Below, piece by piece: positions 6,910 through 9,825 of a stretch of DNA of 9,825 nt. The position numbers and the translations under genes were made by a program. Under the pieces are notes generated by a model that ran no database searches, was not told the origin of the DNA, and saw nothing but the letters and a program-made list of their open reading frames with translations. Every line of letters starts with the position of its first letter. The first letter of the stretch is position 1. Source of the stretch: Ruminococcaceae bacterium UBA6392 (lineage in GTDB: Bacteria; Bacillota; Clostridia; Oscillospirales; Acutalibacteraceae); the NCBI GenBank assembly GCA_002438685.1, contig DJQG01000034.1, positions 3,731-13,555 of the forward strand. Direction: 5' to 3'.

Positions 6910-6937
6910 ATTATAACACAAACTTGAAAATTCTCAA
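6910..6937 (-). promoter_or_regulatory. Vegetative (sigma-A type) promoter of the housekeeping operon
   Basis: TTGAGA at 6937-6932, a 16-base spacer and a perfect TATAAT at 6915-6910 match the sigma-70/sigma-A consensus. TGT directly before TATAAT gives an extended -10 element. Expected transcription start is near 6905-6902, about 18 bases before the GTG of the Asp23 gene. The -35 box overlaps the last codons and the TGA stop of spoIIIAH (6936-6934). This promoter probably drives the genes from Asp23 through at least tlyA. It was found by inspection only. Confidence 0.8.
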
Positions 6938-7500
6938 CTACTTAATTCAACAATTGTTATGTTTTCGGCTGAAAAACCGGTCTGTTTGAGAACTATCTCC
7001 TTTATCTGGAGGATAACCGTGTCGTTGAGAGCGCCTTTTGCGACGATTACTTCGGCGGAGTTATTGTTGATTATCACGACGCAGTCGCCGCCGGTTTTCG
7101 CTTTTATCAGCGCTTCGATATCGCTCTCGAGCTTTATAGCGTTCGACAGAGCCTTGAGCGCCTCGGTCGCTTCTTTTACGGCTGAGGCATCGGACGAGCT
7201 GTCTTTTATAACCTTGTTGAGGGTCTCCGCCGCTTCGTCATGGGCTGAATTTCTTCTGAGCTTGGCGGAGGCGAAATAATCGCTGCTCTTGCCTGTCACC
7301 ACCGCGCTCTCCGAGACTCCCGACGAATTGACAAGCTGCGCATCGCCGAGATTCCCGCCCGTGTTATCGACCGCCTCGACCGACGGCTTCGCGTTCGCGC
7401 TCTTCACCGACGGGCGGTTGTAATACCAGTTTATAAACACTGCCGAGCCGAGGGCGAGAACGAGTGCCGCGGCGATTATCTGCCTTTTCCTGACGACCAT
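6934..7500 (-). CDS. spoIIIAH: Stage III sporulation protein AH
   Basis: Mother-cell membrane protein of the engulfment channel; in Bacillus it binds forespore SpoIIQ across the intermembrane space through a YscJ/FliF-like ring-building domain. The 188-residue reading has a short basic N-terminus (VVRKRQ), one membrane helix at about residues 7-25, a low-complexity linker rich in S, N, V and G, and a soluble C-terminal domain. That domain starts with YFASAKLRRNSAHDEAAETL and contains CVVIINNNSAEVIVAKG and a final VLKQTGFSAENITIVEL. A TTG start at 7509 is possible. ATG at 7500 is preferred because AAAGGA is 9 bases upstream of it and directly adjacent to the TTG. It follows spoIIIAG by 42 bases. 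Its last codons carry the -35 box of the next promoter, and no terminator separates it from the Asp23 gene. Confidence 0.93.
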   Translation of the reverse strand: MVVRKRQIIAAALVLALGSAVFINWYYNRPSVKSANAKPSVEAVDNTGGNLGDAQLVNSSGVSESAVVTGKSSDYFASAKLRRNSAHDEAAETLNKVIKDSSSDASAVKEATEALKALSNAIKLESDIEALIKAKTGGDCVVIINNNSAEVIVAKGALNDTVILQIKEIVLKQTGFSAENITIVELSS

Positions 7501-7534
7501 AAATATCAATCCTTTCGGGTTTCTTTTATTTGAA

Positions 7535-7550
7535 CGGCGCGGTTACGCCG
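7535..7550 (-). other. Small GC hairpin at the end of spoIIIAG
   Basis: CGGCG and CGCCG form a 5-pair stem with a 6-base loop that spans the spoIIIAG stop codon (7545-7543). The following sequence, TTCAAATAAAAG, lacks a T run, so it is not an intrinsic terminator. It could affect mRNA stability between spoIIIAG and spoIIIAH, but in a GC-rich coding end this may be chance. Confidence 0.2.
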
Positions 7551-8103
7551 ACATTTTCGTGATATATACGCGCGACGCGCTGATATCGAGAACGGCGGTT
7601 ATCGCCTGGGTTATCTCCTGGCGCACGGCATCCGAGCCGCCGCCCTCGCAGACGACCGCAACGCCGCGTATCTTCGGCTGAATAAGTTTTATTATCATTC
7701 CGCCCTCGTTCCCGTCGGTCTCTATAAGAACATACTCCTTTTCGTCCGAGAAGTTTTCTTTTTCGAGAGCCGTGCCGCCGGAGGTGTCGCTTTTTATCTT
7801 TTCATTTTTTGCATAGACCTGCTCGGCGCCGCTCTCGAGAGTCACCATGACGCGGGTCTTGCCCGCTCCGTCTATCGAAGAGACTATCTCGGTCAGCCGC
7901 TTTTCTATGTCCTCGGCGTAGGTCTCCCCGCTCTGCGCCGCAGTGACGCTCTCTTTTTTCTCCGTCTTCTTTTCGCCCGACGGAATAAATTCGGAGAGTA
8001 TGAGCAGCACTACGCCGAGCACGCCGACCGCGCAGAGCACGACAAGCTTCTTGTCGGAAGTGAATACGGACTTCAATTTTTCAAATAAGTGTTTGATATC
8101 CAT
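7543..8103 (-). CDS. spoIIIAG: Stage III sporulation protein AG
   Basis: Mother-cell membrane protein that, in Bacillus, forms a large ring in the intermembrane space as part of the SpoIIIA-SpoIIQ complex. The 186 residues show a cytoplasmic N-terminus, one membrane helix at about 19-40, a charged linker rich in K and E, and then the ring-building region. That region reads YAEDIEKRLTEIVSSIDGAG at about 62-81, VMVTLESGAEQVYA at 85-98, and IRGVAVVCEGGG with ITQAITAVLDI toward the C-terminus. Its ATG overlaps the spoIIIAF stop by one base (TGATG). GGGAG lies 9 bases upstream. Length is slightly shorter than the Bacillus protein. Confidence 0.94.
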   Translation of the reverse strand: MDIKHLFEKLKSVFTSDKKLVVLCAVGVLGVVLLILSEFIPSGEKKTEKKESVTAAQSGETYAEDIEKRLTEIVSSIDGAGKTRVMVTLESGAEQVYAKNEKIKSDTSGGTALEKENFSDEKEYVLIETDGNEGGMIIKLIQPKIRGVAVVCEGGGSDAVRQEITQAITAVLDISASRVYITKMSA

Positions 8104-8585
8104 CAGCTTGTGCTCCCGGTTCTTATATCTATCACTGCGTCCCCCAACAGGTTCTGGAGTTTCTCGACTGCCGCTTCTTTCAGCACTGCCCCGCCCGGCA
8201 ATATGATATTCGCCTTTTTAATAAATATGCCGTTCTGCTCATCAATATCCGTCAAAAGGTCTATTTCGCAGTCGGGGTAGCCGTAGGACGCGAGTATTTC
8301 CTGCACGCCGTCCTGCATCTGCTGGGCATATGCGGCGGTCAGGCGGTAGTTCACTTCGTTGTTTAATTCGCTCGGTATCAGAGCTTCTGTATCTGGCGAG
8401 GATGCGGAAAAATTTGTTTTCATCAAGGCACTTGCAAGCGGGAAAACGAGCGCACATATGACTGCCAGCGCAGTGACACACCGCATTATCTTCTGCATAT
8501 TTCCCTTTGGTACGAGCGCATATATGACCGACGAAAATATCGCCGCGACGCACACGCCGAGCGCCCATTTTTTCAGTTCTTCCAT
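8103..8585 (-). CDS. spoIIIAF: Stage III sporulation protein AF
   Basis: Mother-cell membrane component of the SpoIIIA complex. The 160 residues have two predicted membrane helices, about 8-25 (LGVCVAAIFSSVIYALV) and 33-54 (VTALAVICALVFPLASAL). They are followed by a soluble domain with YAQQMQDGVQEIL and YPDCEIDLLTDIDEQNG, ending in LQNLLGDAVIDIRTGSTS. The second half is thought to share a ring-building fold. A GTG start at 8594 would overlap spoIIIAE by 8 bases. ATG at 8585 fits the family N-terminus (short M-E-E-L-K-K-W lead before the first helix) and has AGCGGG about 8 bases upstream, so I use it. The stop overlaps the spoIIIAG start by one base. Confidence 0.92.
   Translation of the reverse strand: MEELKKWALGVCVAAIFSSVIYALVPKGNMQKIMRCVTALAVICALVFPLASALMKTNFSASSPDTEALIPSELNNEVNYRLTAAYAQQMQDGVQEILASYGYPDCEIDLLTDIDEQNGIFIKKANIILPGGAVLKEAAVEKLQNLLGDAVIDIRTGSTS
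8221..8250 (-). promoter_or_regulatory. Possible sigma-E-like promoter inside spoIIIAF
   Basis: GGATATT at 8250-8244, a 14-base spacer, and CATATTTA at 8229-8222 partly match the Bacillus sigma-E consensus as I remember it (KMATATT, 14-15 bases, CATACAHT). The match is about 11 of 15 positions. It lies about 120 bases before spoIIIAG. An internal sigma-E promoter before spoIIIAG is known in Bacillus subtilis, which makes the location sensible. The -10 element is poor, so this is a weak candidate. Confidence 0.25.
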
Positions 8586-8586
8586 G

Positions 8587-9720
8587 CTACGCACCCGCTT
8601 TCACGGAAATGACTATCCCCGTTGAGATAATAAAGAGAGCCGCTGTAAAAATAACCGCCGCGTTTATCACGGTCAGCGCGGACGAGAGAGTATCGAGCAC
8701 CTCGCCCGTTGTGTCGTCACCCATGGACGAAGAGAGCACGCCGAGGAGCTTCAACAAAACAATTCTTGCCGTCAGCTGAAGAATTACGGGCAGGTCTATC
8801 ATCACAACGGCGATAACGCCGAACACGCCGACCGTGCTTTTGAGCAGAGATACGCTGCCGATTATCGACGAATAAGCGTCACTGAGCGCGCCGCCGACTA
8901 TCGGCACGGCGGAGCTGAGCGCAAGCTTTATGCCTTTTGAAGCCAAAGTGTCCGCGCTGCCGGCAAGAAGGCTTTTGAGCCCCAGAACAGCCGAAAATGC
9001 CGCCGCAACAAATGACAGAACGCCTATAGTCAGCTTTTTTATCATATCCGCGAGCTTCGTGAGCTTCAATTCGGGGCTCAGCGACGCGGACACGCCGAAA
9101 GCCGAAAACGCGCCGCACAGGGGCATTATTATGTTCCCTGCCGTCTGTGCCGCTGCCTGCGCCGCCGCCATGGCAAACGAGCCGTAAGTCAGGGCGAGCG
9201 TAGGATTCCCCGCGGCGGTTATTATGCCGGCGAGCACGGGAATAAGCGCGAGCATAAAATCGGAAGTTGCCTCAACGGCGCTCATCCCCTGCGAGATAAC
9301 TCCGGCGGACGAGGCAAAGACGGTTATCGCGACGGCGCAGCCTATGACTATATTCAGCGGCTCGGAAAAATTTTCGGCGGCGGCAGTGCCTTTGATAAGG
9401 CCGACGAAAACAACAACGCCCGCGATTATTATCATGTCTTTTATCGGCTTTTTGAAGCTCCCGCGCGCGATATCGGCGAACATGGAGATAATTTTTTTTG
9501 GCGAAGGCGAGAGCATCGACTGCCAATCCGATATATCTATCCCCGCCGAGTCAATAATGTCTTTCACATCATCGGGCAGAGAGTCGTCTAGGCTGTCCGC
9601 TCCGCTCGACTCATAAAAAGACGAATAATTGTCCGTCATCTCCTCTTCAAGCGCGAAGCACACGGCGGTATTGAGCGCGAACAGCATCAGCAGAGCCGCA
9701 ATCACTTTCAAGCATCTCAT
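8587..9720 (-). CDS. spoIIIAE: Stage III sporulation protein AE
   Basis: Large polytopic mother-cell membrane protein, proposed as a permease-like part of the SpoIIIA channel. The 377 residues are close to the Bacillus length of about 400. A signal peptide is visible at 1-24 (MRCLKVIAALLMLFALNTAV then CFA). An acidic extracellular stretch follows at 25-75 (DDSLPDDVKDII). There are about seven hydrophobic segments, near 96-111, 123-143, 154-172, 181-210, 232-252, 298-318 and 351-371. The conserved region SSAVPIVGGALSDAYSSIIG is at about 269-288. The ATG is 9 bases after the spoIIIAD stop, and GAGGG, overlapping that stop, gives a ribosome binding site 6 bases away. No frameshift is seen. Confidence 0.95.
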   Translation of the reverse strand: MRCLKVIAALLMLFALNTAVCFALEEEMTDNYSSFYESSGADSLDDSLPDDVKDIIDSAGIDISDWQSMLSPSPKKIISMFADIARGSFKKPIKDMIIIAGVVVFVGLIKGTAAAENFSEPLNIVIGCAVAITVFASSAGVISQGMSAVEATSDFMLALIPVLAGIITAAGNPTLALTYGSFAMAAAQAAAQTAGNIIMPLCGAFSAFGVSASLSPELKLTKLADMIKKLTIGVLSFVAAAFSAVLGLKSLLAGSADTLASKGIKLALSSAVPIVGGALSDAYSSIIGSVSLLKSTVGVFGVIAVVMIDLPVILQLTARIVLLKLLGVLSSSMGDDTTGEVLDTLSSALTVINAAVIFTAALFIISTGIVISVKAGA

Positions 9721-9729
9721 AGACGTCCC

Positions 9730-9825
9730 TCAGATATTTATCAGTTCTTTTGCGAGCGCGACTGCCGACTTTATCAGCGGCAGGGCGAGCGCGATTATCG
9801 CCGCCTTTGCCGCAAGCTCGGACAC
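9730..9825 (-). CDS. spoIIIAD: Stage III sporulation protein AD (C-terminal part)
   Basis: Only the last 31 codons and the TGA stop lie in the window; the start is beyond its end. The visible part, VSELAAKAAIIALALPLIKS followed by AVALAKELINI, is one hydrophobic helix. It matches the typical end of SpoIIIAD, where an AxKxxIIxLALPL-like helix closes the protein. Position directly before spoIIIAE supports the call. SpoIIIAD is a small multi-pass membrane protein of the same complex. The fragment alone would not identify it without the neighbours. Confidence 0.85.
   Translation of the reverse strand: MSELAAKAAIIALALPLIKSAVALAKELINI

Noticed and set aside
1..9825. Mobile elements, CRISPR arrays, tRNAs or defence genes
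   Set aside because: No direct-repeat arrays, transposase-like proteins, tRNA-like folds or defence domains were noticed; every substantial gene belongs to a known core family in expected order.

Overview
This window reads entirely on the minus strand. It is a compact stretch of chromosome from a spore-forming member of the Clostridia (Firmicutes). Evidence for this is the 3' part of a spoIIIA sporulation locus, an adjacent Asp23/Gls24-family gene, nusB, and the gene run xseA-xseB-ispA-dxs-tlyA, an order familiar from Bacillus and Clostridia. Base composition looks moderate, slightly over half G+C by eye, with frequent ATA isoleucine codons. I cannot name a genus. Nothing looks mobile or recently transferred: I see no tRNA, rRNA, CRISPR array, insertion sequence or phage gene.

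Layout in the direction of transcription, from high to low coordinates. (1) 9825-6934 is the spoIIIA block: the end of spoIIIAD, then spoIIIAE, spoIIIAF, spoIIIAG and spoIIIAH, tightly packed. These encode mother-cell parts of the channel that links mother cell and forespore during engulfment. (2) At about 6937-6885 a strong vegetative-type promoter begins inside the spoIIIAH stop codon. It is followed by an inverted repeat whose loop holds the ribosome binding site of the next gene. (3) 6885-1 is a housekeeping block: a YqhY-like Asp23 protein, NusB, a divergent TsaD/Kae1-family protein, both exonuclease VII subunits, farnesyl-diphosphate synthase, DXP synthase, a TlyA-type rRNA methyltransferase, and the first seven codons of a gene that is probably NAD kinase.

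Functional themes of the housekeeping block are transcription/RNA (NusB, TlyA), DNA repair (XseA/XseB) and isoprenoid supply by the MEP pathway (Dxs, then IspA). Three consecutive junctions (TsaD-like/xseA, xseA/xseB, xseB/ispA) each have an 8-base start/stop overlap, suggesting translational coupling.

I find no wholly new system. The observations most worth following are the divergent TsaD-like protein where Bacillus subtilis has folD, the inverted repeat around the Asp23 ribosome binding site, the overlap of spoIIIAH with the downstream promoter, a stem-loop between the Asp23 gene and nusB, and a weak sporulation-type promoter candidate inside spoIIIAF. All genes appear intact apart from the two cut by the window edges. 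No gene-free stretch exceeds about 100 bases.
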